A stretch of 64,000 nucleotides of DNA. Origin: Neobacillus soli NBRC 102451 (lineage in GTDB: Bacteria; Bacillota; Bacilli; Bacillales; Cytobacillaceae). The stretch spans positions 1 to 64,000 of the forward strand of contig NZ_BCVI01000053.1 of assembly GCF_001591665.1 (NCBI RefSeq), written 5' to 3'. The position numbers and the translations under genes are program-made. Positions 49,347-58,217 of the stretch are shown here, piece by piece. The notes beneath the pieces are model-generated. The model saw only the letters and a program-made list of their open reading frames with translations, was not told the origin of the DNA and ran no database searches. The first letter of the stretch is position 1; each line of letters starts with the position of its first letter.

Positions 49347-51989
49347 CTGAATTATTCTGTTTCATATGATATCGGACTTGTTATCTTATCGGTGATTGTC
49401 GCGATCATTGCTATCTTTGTTTCTTTTAAGATGGTCGACCGTATCGCTGTGGCTCATGGGAAAGAGAAAACGTACTGGATTGGAACGGGATCTGTCATCT
49501 TGACGATCGGTATTTGGGCGATGCATTTTATAGGCATGCTCAGCTATGAAACACAAATCCCTGTTACTTATCATTTAGGGTTAACGGCCTTATCATTATT
49601 TATCCCTTTAATCACTGCTTTGATCGTCATCATTATGAGGACGAAATTCAAAAGCGATTTTCTTTTCAGATCATTAGGGATCATGCTGATGGGCTTGGCG
49701 TTTATGACAATGCACATATTGGGTATGAAATCGATGGAAATGGCTGCTACTGTTCACTATCATCGAACTCTGTCAGGCTTTTCTATCTTTCTTGCCTTTT
49801 TGATATCATGGGCGCTGTTTTCCTCCTTTTCCCATGTTCAAAAAACCAATAAAAATAAACTAAAAACAGAAATAATCAGCTCAAGTTTCATTGGATTAGG
49901 CTTAGCCATTGTCCACTATACAGCAATGATGGGTATACGTTTAAGCGAATTTTCACCAACCACCGAGAATCATCGAATTACGCTGCTACACAATTCGTCT
50001 ATGCAAATTTCAACGAATTTATTGGCCTATGTAATGGGGCTCGCCACGATTATCATCTTTATTACGATCATTGCCTTTGACAGTAAGGCGTTAAGCGACT
50101 ATAAAGAACGGGTAAAAAAAGCAGAGTCAGCTTTGATGAACACGATCCGCCGCCAGCAAGGAATGACGTTAAAGTATGTAAAGCGGGGAGACCATTACAT
50201 TCATACGTTGATGGAAGGTCAATTACTTGAAAAAATGGGCCTTACCCCAGCGATGGAAGCGGGGAAAAATCTCCATCAGTTTTATTCCAAACAGGATGCA
50301 GATAGGATTGAGCAAGCCTACTCAAAGGCCTGGAATGGCGAAATCAGCGATTACGAAGCCCAGCTAAACGGGGTGGATTATTTTGTCACGTTAAGTCCAG
50401 TGAAGCAAAAGGGCAAAGTTGTCGAGGTTATCGGTTCGGGTGTGGACATTACCGAGCGCAAACGGACTGAGCAAATTCACAAGGAGTCGCTGGCGTTAAA
50501 AAGCGCGCTAATTAATAGTTTGGAGATTGGTATGGTTGTGATCGATGATGACAGGAAAATCATCGCGATCAATCACAGGTGGTGCCAATTGTTGCAAATA
50601 GACGTGCCGATTGCGGAGATGGTTGGCAAGGATATTTTTGTCCTGCTGCATGTCTATTTTCAAAATCATCAGCAGGACAAGCAGATTGTTAACAAGATCC
50701 TGGCGAATAGAAAGCCGGTCGTTGATGAAGTGAACCATTTTGAAAAACAAATCTTTAAAAGGAGCTATTTTCCCTTTTATATCGCTGATGAGCTAAAGGG
50801 GCATATATGGGCAGTTGAAGATATTACCGAACGGCGGGCGATGGAAAGGGGCATCATCGAAACAAAGGAAGAAGCGGTCAAGGCCAATCAGGCGAAATCG
50901 GAGTTTTTGTCGCGGATGAGTCATGAGCTCCGGACGCCGTTAAATGCGATCCTTGGCTTTTCGCAACTGTTGGAGTTAGAGGAGACGCTAACCGCGAAGC
51001 AGCGGGAGTTTGTCGATCAAATTGGAAAAGGCGGCACCCATCTATTGACGTTAATTAATGACGTCCTAGATTCAGCGGCGATCGAAGCAGGCAAGTTGAA
51101 AATGGAAACGGAGGCCATTAGCATCGGTACCGTTATTGATGAATGTGTTCGCTTTATCTCCCTGCTAGCAGCTAATAAAGGGGTCCGCATCCTAATCGAG
51201 CAAACCGCTCCGGATGATTGTTACGTAGTCGCAGATCGGTTTAGGCTGCAACAAGTATTCTTGAACCTGCTGGATAATGCGATTAAATATAACCGGGAAA
51301 ATGGAACGGTGGGGATTCACTGGGATGTGAAGGGTGATTTCCTTTTCGTCCATATTGTCGATAGCGGCGGAGGAATTCCCTCATCCGAGCATGGACAGAT
51401 CTTTGAACCGTTTTACCGAAGCGGTCATCAGCAAATCGAAGGAACAGGGATTGGCCTTTCGCTTGTCCGCCAATTGATTCAATTAATGGGGGGGACCGTC
51501 GCTGTTGAAAGCCGGATGGGGGTGGGAAGTGACTTTTGCATCAGCCTGCCGCTGGTGAAAGCTCCGGGAGCAAGCGTCCTGCCTCAGCTTGAAAAAAAGG
51601 CGCCTATCCAGCTCGAAGACAACGAGTTTACGATTTTGTATATTGAGGACAATTTGTCGAACTTGCAATTAATCAAAGAGATTCTCGGCACGATTCCAGG
51701 GATTGGCTTCCTTTCTGCTGTGACCGGCGCTGAGGGAATCGAGCTGGCCCTGGTGCAGCGGCCGGATTTAATCCTATTAGATCTCAACCTTCCAGATCTC
51801 AATGGCTATGAAGTGTTTGAGCGGATCAAAGCGAATCCTGCCTGCGAACGAACCCCAATCATTGCCTTAAGCGCCAATGCCATCCAAGCTGACATCAATC
51901 GGGCACTGGCGAAAGGATTTACCGACTATATCTGTAAGCCCATTGATATTCCAGTCTTTTTAAGTGTAGTGGCGAACCATTTACGATAA
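49347..51989 (+). CDS. MHYT-domain hybrid sensor histidine kinase
   Basis: A hybrid kinase of about 880 residues. Three MHYT repeats in the membrane part (WAMHFIGML, MTMHILGMK, VHYTAMMG) may bind a metal and sense a diatomic gas. Two PAS-type regions follow, then HisKA (SRMSHELRTPLNAI), HATPase (DNAIKYNRE, DSGGGIPS, GTGIGLSL) and a C-terminal receiver (LILLDLNLPD). Counted from the in-frame GTG at 49392, these are His511 and Asp797. That GTG lacks a ribosome site and would cut the first membrane helix. The frame stays open back to 49332, and homology-like sequence (NYSVSYDIGLVIL) follows CTG 49347, six bases after GCAGGGG, so a non-canonical start or coupling to a short upstream frame (49271-49369) is possible. 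Confidence 0.8.
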   Translation: MNYSVSYDIGLVILSVIVAIIAIFVSFKMVDRIAVAHGKEKTYWIGTGSVILTIGIWAMHFIGMLSYETQIPVTYHLGLTALSLFIPLITALIVIIMRTKFKSDFLFRSLGIMLMGLAFMTMHILGMKSMEMAATVHYHRTLSGFSIFLAFLISWALFSSFSHVQKTNKNKLKTEIISSSFIGLGLAIVHYTAMMGIRLSEFSPTTENHRITLLHNSSMQISTNLLAYVMGLATIIIFITIIAFDSKALSDYKERVKKAESALMNTIRRQQGMTLKYVKRGDHYIHTLMEGQLLEKMGLTPAMEAGKNLHQFYSKQDADRIEQAYSKAWNGEISDYEAQLNGVDYFVTLSPVKQKGKVVEVIGSGVDITERKRTEQIHKESLALKSALINSLEIGMVVIDDDRKIIAINHRWCQLLQIDVPIAEMVGKDIFVLLHVYFQNHQQDKQIVNKILANRKPVVDEVNHFEKQIFKRSYFPFYIADELKGHIWAVEDITERRAMERGIIETKEEAVKANQAKSEFLSRMSHELRTPLNAILGFSQLLELEETLTAKQREFVDQIGKGGTHLLTLINDVLDSAAIEAGKLKMETEAISIGTVIDECVRFISLLAANKGVRILIEQTAPDDCYVVADRFRLQQVFLNLLDNAIKYNRENGTVGIHWDVKGDFLFVHIVDSGGGIPSSEHGQIFEPFYRSGHQQIEGTGIGLSLVRQLIQLMGGTVAVESRMGVGSDFCISLPLVKAPGASVLPQLEKKAPIQLEDNEFTILYIEDNLSNLQLIKEILGTIPGIGFLSAVTGAEGIELALVQRPDLILLDLNLPDLNGYEVFERIKANPACERTPIIALSANAIQADINRALAKGFTDYICKPIDIPVFLSVVANHLR

Positions 51990-52096
51990 TCACTGCTAGG
52001 AAATCTGGCGGCGACTGATTATCGTTTTGGCTCTGTAAAACAATACTTTTGATATAATGGCCGGTTTAGGTTTTTGGTGACAGAAATAAAAGTATT

Positions 52097-52330
52097 AAAG
52101 ACATTTTGAGCGCATTGACAGTCAGTTATGTCTTTAAGAAGGGCAGTTAAAGACATTTTGAGCGCATAGAAGGGCAGTTATGTCTTTAAGAGAGGCTATT
52201 AAAGACATTTTGAGCACATTGATGGGTAGTTTTGTCTTTAAGAAGGGCTATTAAAGACATTTTGACCACATTGATGGTCAATTTTGTCTTTAAGAGAGGC
52301 TATTAAAGACATTTTGACCACTTAGGCGGT
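52097..52330 (+). repeat. 52-bp-period array with AAAGACA/TGTCTTT arms
   Basis: AAAGACATTTTGA starts at 52097, 52149, 52201, 52253 and 52305, all exactly 52 bases apart. Each unit also has TGTCTTTAAGA, the inverted arm. It is the third array with this period and the same two-arm design. No gene is seen in 51990-52716. Confidence 0.93.
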
Positions 52331-52409
52331 CAGATAAAACCGCTTCATAAAGCCAATAAACAACTAGCAGAAAAAGCACCCACAATCGATAAGACCACCC
52401 TTCCATAAC

Positions 52410-52501
52410 AATAGACCTAATGATATGATATTTTTGTAAATGTTGCGAAATGTCTCCTTTTGTGTCGTATTCTGCCAGTTTTTTAAGTTATTAGGTCTAT
52501 T
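52410..52501. repeat. Distant perfect inverted repeat AATAGACCTAAT
   Basis: AATAGACCTAAT (52410-52421) and ATTAGGTCTATT (52490-52501) are perfect 12-base inverted copies separated by 68 bases, upstream of the EAL gene. They could be operator sites that loop, or a remnant of a small element. Confidence 0.6.
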
Positions 52502-52716
52502 TACCTGTCTGTTAGGCACGAAGGCGGTTAGACACTTTTGTTGTTAATGGTTATATTTAGGATATAAAACGTTTTGGGATGATTTTGGAGAAAGAATCAA
52601 GAAGGCAAAGTGAACGTCCCAAGCGATGAAAACAAATCCTTTATCATAAAAATCTACTATATTTTTCTGAATAATAAATTCCTCTTACAAAAAGAAATGA
52701 CGGATGGGTTAGGAGT

Positions 52717-53517
52717 GTGATTCATATCAGCAATGTTCTCCTTCAAAGAATGGAACATGTTTATCAGCCAATGTGGAATGTAGACGCCATGAGTATTTTT
52801 GGTTATGAAGCGTTGCTGCGGTTTCCGGGCGGATATGGCGGTGGCAATATTGAGCAGATCTTTGCTGCGGCCCGAACGGAAGGGACGTTATACGAGCTTG
52901 ATACGCGATCATTCGCGCAGGCGATCAGTCGGTTTCCGTTAAAAAAGCCTGCGGAGGGGCTGCTGTTTCTCAATCTTTATCCGTCGACATTGCTCCATCC
53001 TCACTTTCCTTTTTTCATGAATAATTTAGTAAAAAAGTTTCCTTTCGTTCGCGGGCGGGTCGTCATTGAATTAAATGAAACGATAGAAGAAGAATCCTGC
53101 TGGGCTCTTCCTGAATTTAAGAAAAGAATCTCGTTAATTAAAGACCTCGGCATGAAGATCGCCCTTGATGATGTGGGCAAAGGAGCAACGGGGTTAGAAA
53201 AAATGATTGAGTTTTCCCCGGATTACATTAAGCTCGACCGCTACTTTTCCATCGGACTATCGATGTCGCCGAAAAAACAGCAAATCATTTCGCTGTTACT
53301 TCAATATGCACAGTACAAAATGGGCGTGATCTTAGAAGGAATTGAAGAGGATGACGATTTAGCTGCGGCCATCGACATCCATGTGCCGATTATTCAGGGA
53401 TACCTGTTAGGAAAACCGGTAAAACTAACAGCCCAGACGGTCTTTGGGAAGTATCAGGCCCCACTCAAAACACAATGTATGGCTCCTTCATTTTATCCCG
53501 AAACTGGTGTAAAATAA
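52717..53517 (+). CDS. EAL-domain c-di-GMP phosphodiesterase
   Basis: A 266-residue stand-alone EAL domain. Motifs run in order: YEALLRF (Glu31), LNLYPSTLL, VIELNETIEEE, ALDDVGKGATG, DYIKLDR, ILEGIEED and IQGYLLGKP. The main metal and catalytic residues appear intact, so hydrolysis of c-di-GMP to pGpG is likely. The GTG start follows AGGAG by only one base, so the true start may be elsewhere, for example ATG Met12. It lies between an MHYT hybrid kinase and a LytTR regulator. Confidence 0.87.
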   Translation: MIHISNVLLQRMEHVYQPMWNVDAMSIFGYEALLRFPGGYGGGNIEQIFAAARTEGTLYELDTRSFAQAISRFPLKKPAEGLLFLNLYPSTLLHPHFPFFMNNLVKKFPFVRGRVVIELNETIEEESCWALPEFKKRISLIKDLGMKIALDDVGKGATGLEKMIEFSPDYIKLDRYFSIGLSMSPKKQQIISLLLQYAQYKMGVILEGIEEDDDLAAAIDIHVPIIQGYLLGKPVKLTAQTVFGKYQAPLKTQCMAPSFYPETGVK

Positions 53518-53564
53518 TGGGGATGCAGCGGCATCAAAACTAGTGTGTAAAAGTGAGTGGTGGC

Positions 53565-54296
53565 ATGAAGAATCTGAACGTGATGATAGCGGATGACGAC
53601 CTTTCATCGAAAATACTGCTAGGCCATTATATTCATTTATTCCCTGGATATAGGCTGTTAGCGGAGGCGTCTAGCGGTGAAGAGCTTCTAAAGCTTGTTA
53701 GGAAGAAGCAGCCGGATATTGTGTTAGTGGATATTCATATGCCGGGAATCAATGGCATCGAGGCAGCCCAGCTGTGTAAGGAAGTGGTTCCTTCGCTTCA
53801 GGTGATTTTTACAACGGGGTCTGATGAGTTTGCGGTGGAGGCGTTTAACCTCTCAGTGGTGGACTATATTGTGAAACCAATCGAGAAGGTGCGACTGTTA
53901 ATTGCCTTAGAGAAGGCCAAGATTGGTTTGCAATTACACAAGCGATTGGAAGCGAAGCAGGGAGCACCCGCTCTTAATAAGCTGGCGATTAAGTCGAATC
54001 AAGCGTTTCTTTATCTTGCGATGGAAGATATCGTCTTTGTCGAAAAAGAAAGAAGAAAGTCGATGATCCATTTGGAAGCGGAGCAGGTGGAGTCCTCCGA
54101 TTCCCTTCAGGATATTGCCAAACGCTTGCCGAACTACTTTTATCGAGCCCACCGCTCGTACGTCGTGAATCTGAGGAAAATCGTCAAGATTGAAGCGTTC
54201 GGTGAAACCTATCTCGCCCATTTTGCCCATTCGGAAAAGACTGCCCATATTTCCAAATTACAAATTCAAGCAGTGCATCGTTTAATAGGGAAATGA
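53565..54296 (+). CDS. LytTR response regulator
   Basis: A 243-residue receiver-LytTR protein. The receiver has DDD near residue 10, the phosphoacceptor Asp56 (IVLVDIHMPGING) and Lys in YIVKPIEK. The LytTR domain (about 140-243) has FLYLAMEDIVFVEKER and HRSYVVNLRKIVKIE. It is a clear paralogue of the 48144 gene but keeps the Asp. I use ATG 53565, with GTGGTGG just upstream; GTG 53553 is in frame without a better site. It probably responds to the nearby hybrid kinase or another sensor. Confidence 0.88.
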   Translation: MKNLNVMIADDDLSSKILLGHYIHLFPGYRLLAEASSGEELLKLVRKKQPDIVLVDIHMPGINGIEAAQLCKEVVPSLQVIFTTGSDEFAVEAFNLSVVDYIVKPIEKVRLLIALEKAKIGLQLHKRLEAKQGAPALNKLAIKSNQAFLYLAMEDIVFVEKERRKSMIHLEAEQVESSDSLQDIAKRLPNYFYRAHRSYVVNLRKIVKIEAFGETYLAHFAHSEKTAHISKLQIQAVHRLIGK

Positions 54297-54307
54297 GTTT
54301 GTTTTCA

Positions 54308-54331
54308 TGAGGTGAGAAACCTCTTTTTTTT
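54308..54331 (+). terminator. Terminator of the LytTR gene
   Basis: GAGGT and ACCTC form the stem, followed by eight T. The two-box element starts immediately after it. Confidence 0.75.
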
Positions 54332-54341
54332 ATGGAAAAAG

Positions 54342-54426
54342 GGCGGAGCGCCGCATAATAAACCTGAAAAAAAAGTTCATTTTATCATTTCGATAAGTGA
54401 GGTACGGCACTGCTCACACCGCCTTT
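54342..54426 (+). repeat. Two-box structured element, copy B
   Basis: GGCGGAGCGCCGCA (54342-54355) and CTGCTCACACCGCCTTT (54410-54426) with 54 bases between. Both boxes are identical to copy A at 23994-24075, and the middles are unrelated. Copy B lies about 200 bases upstream of the exopolysaccharide operon. It could be a leader or a separate small RNA. Confidence 0.6.
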
Positions 54427-54622
54427 GCAATCGGAACCATTCCCTTCGGTCATCTCAGTCTGCTTAGTTGTAGTTTATTCCAATTCCCTGTTTCCTCTTC
54501 AAAAATCTTACAAATGGGTGTTTAATAGATAAAGTGATATTAAATCTGACAAAACAAGTAAAAATACGACAAATTGTGATATAATAGACAACGCTTTGTA
54601 TATACATTTTTAGGAGGACGAA

Positions 54623-55372
54623 ATGGAAGAGACAATTAGTTTAAAAGAGCTGCTCGAGACCCTGAAAAAACGATTGTTGTTAATCGTGTCGATAACGTTA
54701 ATTGCTGCGATAGCCAGTGGAGTGGTAAGTTACTTTTTCTTGACCCCGATTTACCAAGCTTCAACACAAATTCTTGTGAACCAAGCGAAAAGCGAACAAT
54801 CAGTGTACAGCCCAAGTGAAGTTCAAACAAACCTTCAATTAATTAATACCTATAATGTCATTATTAAAAGTCCAGCGATCTTAGATATTGTCGTCGATGA
54901 GCTTGACTTGAATATGACTGCCTCACAATTAAATGGAAAAATTACCGTTGGCAGTGAAAAGGATTCCCAGGTTGTTAACGTAGCCGTTCAGGATCCTGAT
55001 GCGAAAGTAGCGGCGCAAATTGCGAACAAGACAGCTGAAGTGTTCAAAAAAGAGATTGCCAATATCATGAACGTTAATAACGTCAGTATTTTGGCAAAAG
55101 CGGATGTTTCCGAAAATCCAGCGCCAATTAAACCTAGACCCGCGTTAAATGTCGCGATTGCGATTGTTGTGGGCTTAATGGCTGGTGTCGGACTTGCGTT
55201 CTTATTGGAGTACTTTAATAACACGATTAAAAACGAACAAGATGTTGAAAAAATCTTAGGTCTTCCAATCTTAGGTGTGATTGCCACGATTGATGATCAA
55301 AAGATGGAAGAATCGATTGCGCGTCGTGCAGCAAGAAAATCAACAGTAAGAGGTGAGACACTTGGCTCTTAA
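54623..55372 (+). CDS. ywqC: Wzz-type chain-length regulator / tyrosine kinase modulator
   Basis: A 249-residue polysaccharide co-polymerase of the Wzz/CapA family. Two membrane helices (about 17-37 and 175-196) flank the extracellular domain, with the typical PIKPRPALNVAIAIVVGLMAGVG motif before the second. It modulates polymer length and activates the cognate tyrosine kinase YwqD encoded next, with which it overlaps. AGGAGG precedes the ATG. It is the first gene of the exopolysaccharide operon. Could equally be called epsA or tkmA. Confidence 0.9.
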   Translation: MEETISLKELLETLKKRLLLIVSITLIAAIASGVVSYFFLTPIYQASTQILVNQAKSEQSVYSPSEVQTNLQLINTYNVIIKSPAILDIVVDELDLNMTASQLNGKITVGSEKDSQVVNVAVQDPDAKVAAQIANKTAEVFKKEIANIMNVNNVSILAKADVSENPAPIKPRPALNVAIAIVVGLMAGVGLAFLLEYFNNTIKNEQDVEKILGLPILGVIATIDDQKMEESIARRAARKSTVRGETLGS

Positions 55373-56063
55373 AAAGAAGAAACTGATGAGTAAAGATGCC
55401 AGCCGGAAGCTAATATCAGCGGTTGATCCGAAATCTCCGATTTCTGAGCAATACCGAACGATTCGAACGAATATCCAGTATTCTTCCATTGATAAAGAAA
55501 TAAGGGCGATCATGGTGACTTCTTCGGGACCTGCGGAAGGTAAGTCGACGACCGTAGCGAACTTGGCCGTGACCTTTGCCCAGCTCGGTAAAAAAGTATT
55601 GCTTGTCGATGCCGATCTTCGGAAGCCAACCGTCCATCATACGTTTGGTGTGGATAACCTTTGGGGCTTTACGACGATATTAACCAAGCAAAAGACGCTG
55701 GCGGAGACGGTAGTGGAAACGGGTGAGCAGGATTTATATGTGTTAACGAGCGGACCGATACCGCCCAATCCAGCTGAACTATTGAGTTCGAAATCAATGG
55801 AACAATTTATTGAAGAAGCAAAAGAACAATTTGATTATGTGTTATTTGATACACCGCCATTATTAGCCGTAGCCGATCCGCAAATTCTCGCTAACCAGTG
55901 TGATGGTACCATTTTGGTTGTCTTCAGCGAAAGGACAGAAATAGAACAGGCCAAAAAGAGTAAAGAATTGCTCGAGCATGCCCAAAGCAAGCTCTTAGGT
56001 GTGGTCTTAAACCATAAAGAAGTTAAAAATAGTGATTATTACTATTATTATGGGGCAAAGTGA
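55362..56063 (+). CDS. ywqD: Bacterial tyrosine kinase (YwqD/PtkA-like)
   Basis: A 233-residue BY-kinase of the CpsD/CapB type. Walker A is SSGPAEGKSTTVANLA, Walker A' is LLVDADLRKPT, Walker B is VLFDTPP, and the C-terminus ends in a tyrosine cluster (SDYYYYYGAK) for autophosphorylation. I start at TTG 55362 (MALKKKKL), which matches PtkA and follows AGAGGTGA; it overlaps ywqC by 11 bases. It regulates polysaccharide synthesis through phosphorylation of, for example, the UDP-sugar enzymes. Confidence 0.92.
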   Translation: MALKKKKLMSKDASRKLISAVDPKSPISEQYRTIRTNIQYSSIDKEIRAIMVTSSGPAEGKSTTVANLAVTFAQLGKKVLLVDADLRKPTVHHTFGVDNLWGFTTILTKQKTLAETVVETGEQDLYVLTSGPIPPNPAELLSSKSMEQFIEEAKEQFDYVLFDTPPLLAVADPQILANQCDGTILVVFSERTEIEQAKKSKELLEHAQSKLLGVVLNHKEVKNSDYYYYYGAK

Positions 56064-56161
56064 CAAATTTCGACAAATCCCACCCTTTACCAATGTTTTT
56101 GGCAGTGTTACTATTGAAAATGTCATAAAGATTTAACATTTATCGGAAAAGGGTGGGGCTT

Positions 56162-56926
56162 ATGATTGATTTACATTGTCACATATTGCCTGCTATTGAT
56201 GACGGGGCAAGGGATTTGTCAGAAAGCATCAAAATGGCACAGAAGGCTGTCGAACAAGGAATTGATACGATTGTTGCTACCCCGCACCATTTAAACAGTC
56301 GATACGAAAATCCGAAGCAAACGATTATTGAGAGAGTCAGAGAATTAAATAAGGTATTGCTAGAAGAAAAGATAGATTTGAATGTGCTGCCTGGCCAGGA
56401 AACACGGATCCACGGTGAAATGATCGAAGGCTTTGATGTGGGAGAGATCCTGCCAATCGATGATACCCAGTATCTATTGGTAGAATTCTCTTCGAGCCAT
56501 GTGCCGCGATACACAGAGAAGTTGTTTTATGACTTGCAGATGAAGGGACTTATCCCCGTGATTGTTCATCCGGAACGAAACCAGGAAATCATCGAACGAC
56601 CGGAGATTCTGTATCAGCTTGTGAAAAAAGGCGCATTGACGCAAATCACGGCGGCGAGCATTTGCGGAGATTTTGGAAAGAAGATTAAGAGTTTTTCTTT
56701 ACAATTAATCGAGGCGAACCTAACTCACTTTATTGCTTCGGATGCTCATAACACTGGCAATCGGACGTTTAAGATGCGTGAGGCCTTCGGCGTTGTTCAA
56801 GAGAAGTATGGGAATGACATGGCTTTTCTGTTTAAGGAAAATGCCGCGCTTGTGATTGAGGGCAGTCATGTTTATAAGGAAGTGCCGGAGCGGATTAAGA
56901 AGAAGAAGTTCTTTAAGATTTTTTAG
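56162..56926 (+). CDS. ywqE: PHP-type tyrosine-protein phosphatase (YwqE/PtpZ-like)
   Basis: A 254-residue PHP-superfamily phosphatase that dephosphorylates the BY-kinase and its targets. Metal-binding motifs are IDLHCHILPAIDDG, ATPHH, PGQE, VHPERN and SDAHN. The start is ATG 56162 (MIDLHCH), preceded by GGGTGGGG; an in-frame GTG at 56153 lies within that site. It closes the regulatory triad ywqC-ywqD-ywqE ahead of the biosynthetic genes. Confidence 0.93.
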   Translation: MIDLHCHILPAIDDGARDLSESIKMAQKAVEQGIDTIVATPHHLNSRYENPKQTIIERVRELNKVLLEEKIDLNVLPGQETRIHGEMIEGFDVGEILPIDDTQYLLVEFSSSHVPRYTEKLFYDLQMKGLIPVIVHPERNQEIIERPEILYQLVKKGALTQITAASICGDFGKKIKSFSLQLIEANLTHFIASDAHNTGNRTFKMREAFGVVQEKYGNDMAFLFKENAALVIEGSHVYKEVPERIKKKKFFKIF

Positions 56927-56939
56927 ATGATGATCACCC

Positions 56940-57135
56940 CATTTACTGGCTGCCATGAAGGGCTGGCTAGTGGGTGGTGGTTGTTTAGCCGACTATGCCG
57001 ATTGGAATGAACGGGTTACCTGATACATCTATTCAGGAATATATTCTTGACCGGCTATGCCTCCTTGTCCGTTATCCATGGGGGCACTCGATTGTGCTGT
57101 GGGAGGAAAGACCTATAACTCCTCCTTAGACGCGT
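56940..57135 (+). ncRNA. Leader-like structured RNA, candidate EAR (epsC) antitermination element
   Basis: No reading frame is supported between 56927 and 57303. The stretch is rich in short pairable segments: GGCTGGCTA with TAGCCGAC, CCTGA with TCAGG, and GGGGGCAC followed by GTGCTGTGGGAGG. It also has repeated GACTATGCC/GGCTATGCC words. In B. subtilis the EAR element, a processive antitermination RNA, lies between epsB and epsC. The position here, between the kinase/phosphatase genes and the sugar genes, is the same. The family match is from position and general appearance; I could not align it to the consensus. Confidence 0.5.
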
Positions 57136-57190
57136 GTCGTCAAAAGTGTGATGTGAGGCCGGGTTTGATGCCCGATTATTAAAAAAACAT

Positions 57191-57250
57191 AAATATCTAA
57201 TGAAAGAATAAGTGTGAAAGCACTTGCAATTCCATTAGATATTTATTTTT
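57191..57250 (+). terminator. Inverted-repeat terminator before gtaB
   Basis: AAATATCTAATG (57191-57202) and CATTAGATATTT (57233-57244) form a perfect 12-base stem. A nested AAGTG/CACTT hairpin lies in the loop, and ATTTTTTAG follows. If the upstream RNA is an EAR element, this is a natural terminator for it to override. Confidence 0.6.
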
Positions 57251-57303
57251 TAGCTGAGATATTTAGATAAACGAAGAAAATATAAATCGAGGAGGAAGTA
57301 AAG

Positions 57304-58197
57304 TTGAAAAGAGTAAGAAAGGCAATTATTCCAGCAGCTGGTTTGGGGACAAGGTTCTTGCCAGCAACCAAAGCAATGCCGAAGGAAATGCTACCGATTG
57401 TTGATAAGCCAACGATTCAATACATAATAGAAGAGGCTGTTGCTTCAGGTATTGAGGATATCATTATTGTCACTGGTAAAGGGAAACGGGCAATTGAAGA
57501 CCATTTCGACAACGCGATGGAGCTTGAACAGAATTTAATCGAAAAGGAAAAATACGATTTATTGGATCGTGTTAAATATGCTACTAATCTAGCAGATATT
57601 CATTACATCCGCCAGAAAGAACCAAAGGGTCTTGGACATGCGGTCTGGTGTGCTCGAAACTTTATTGGTGATGAGCCATTTGCTGTACTACTAGGGGACG
57701 ATATTGTTCAAAGCGAAACACCTTGTTTGCGTCAATTGATTAATCAATATGAAGATACATTTTCTTCTGTTATTGGAGTGCAGCAAGTACCTGAAAATGA
57801 AACACATCGTTATGGAATTATCGATCCTTCATCAAAGGAAGGACGACGCTACCAAGTTAATAACTTTGTTGAAAAGCCAAAGCAAGGAACTGCTCCTTCC
57901 AATTTAGCGATTATGGGCCGCTATATCTTAACACCGGAGATTTTCATGTTCCTTGATCAACAGGAAAAAGGCGCAGGCGGAGAAATTCAGTTAACAGATG
58001 CAATCCACAAGCTAAATCAAATCCAAAGAGTGTTTGCGTATGACTTCGAGGGAAAGCGTTATGACGTCGGTGAAAAGTTCGGTTTTGTCAAGACAACGAT
58101 TGAATTTGCCTTGCAGCATGAAGACCTTCATGATGATATGATTGATTACTTGAAACATCTAGTTTCTTCATTTGAAAAAGAAAAAGTATTGGTATAG
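57304..58197 (+). CDS. gtaB: UTP-glucose-1-phosphate uridylyltransferase (GtaB/GalU)
   Basis: A 297-residue nucleotidyltransferase that makes UDP-glucose. The nucleotide-binding motif is [21 protein letters not shown], with VEKP and the later [12 protein letters not shown] motif. AGGAGG precedes the ATG. Here it supplies precursor to the exopolysaccharide operon; a housekeeping paralogue may exist elsewhere. First gene after the candidate antitermination leader. Confidence 0.93.
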   Translation: MKRVRKAIIPAAGLGTRFLPATKAMPKEMLPIVDKPTIQYIIEEAVASGIEDIIIVTGKGKRAIEDHFDNAMELEQNLIEKEKYDLLDRVKYATNLADIHYIRQKEPKGLGHAVWCARNFIGDEPFAVLLGDDIVQSETPCLRQLINQYEDTFSSVIGVQQVPENETHRYGIIDPSSKEGRRYQVNNFVEKPKQGTAPSNLAIMGRYILTPEIFMFLDQQEKGAGGEIQLTDAIHKLNQIQRVFAYDFEGKRYDVGEKFGFVKTTIEFALQHEDLHDDMIDYLKHLVSSFEKEKVLV

Positions 58198-58217
58198 AGA
58201 GAAGGAAGGGTTCCAGG

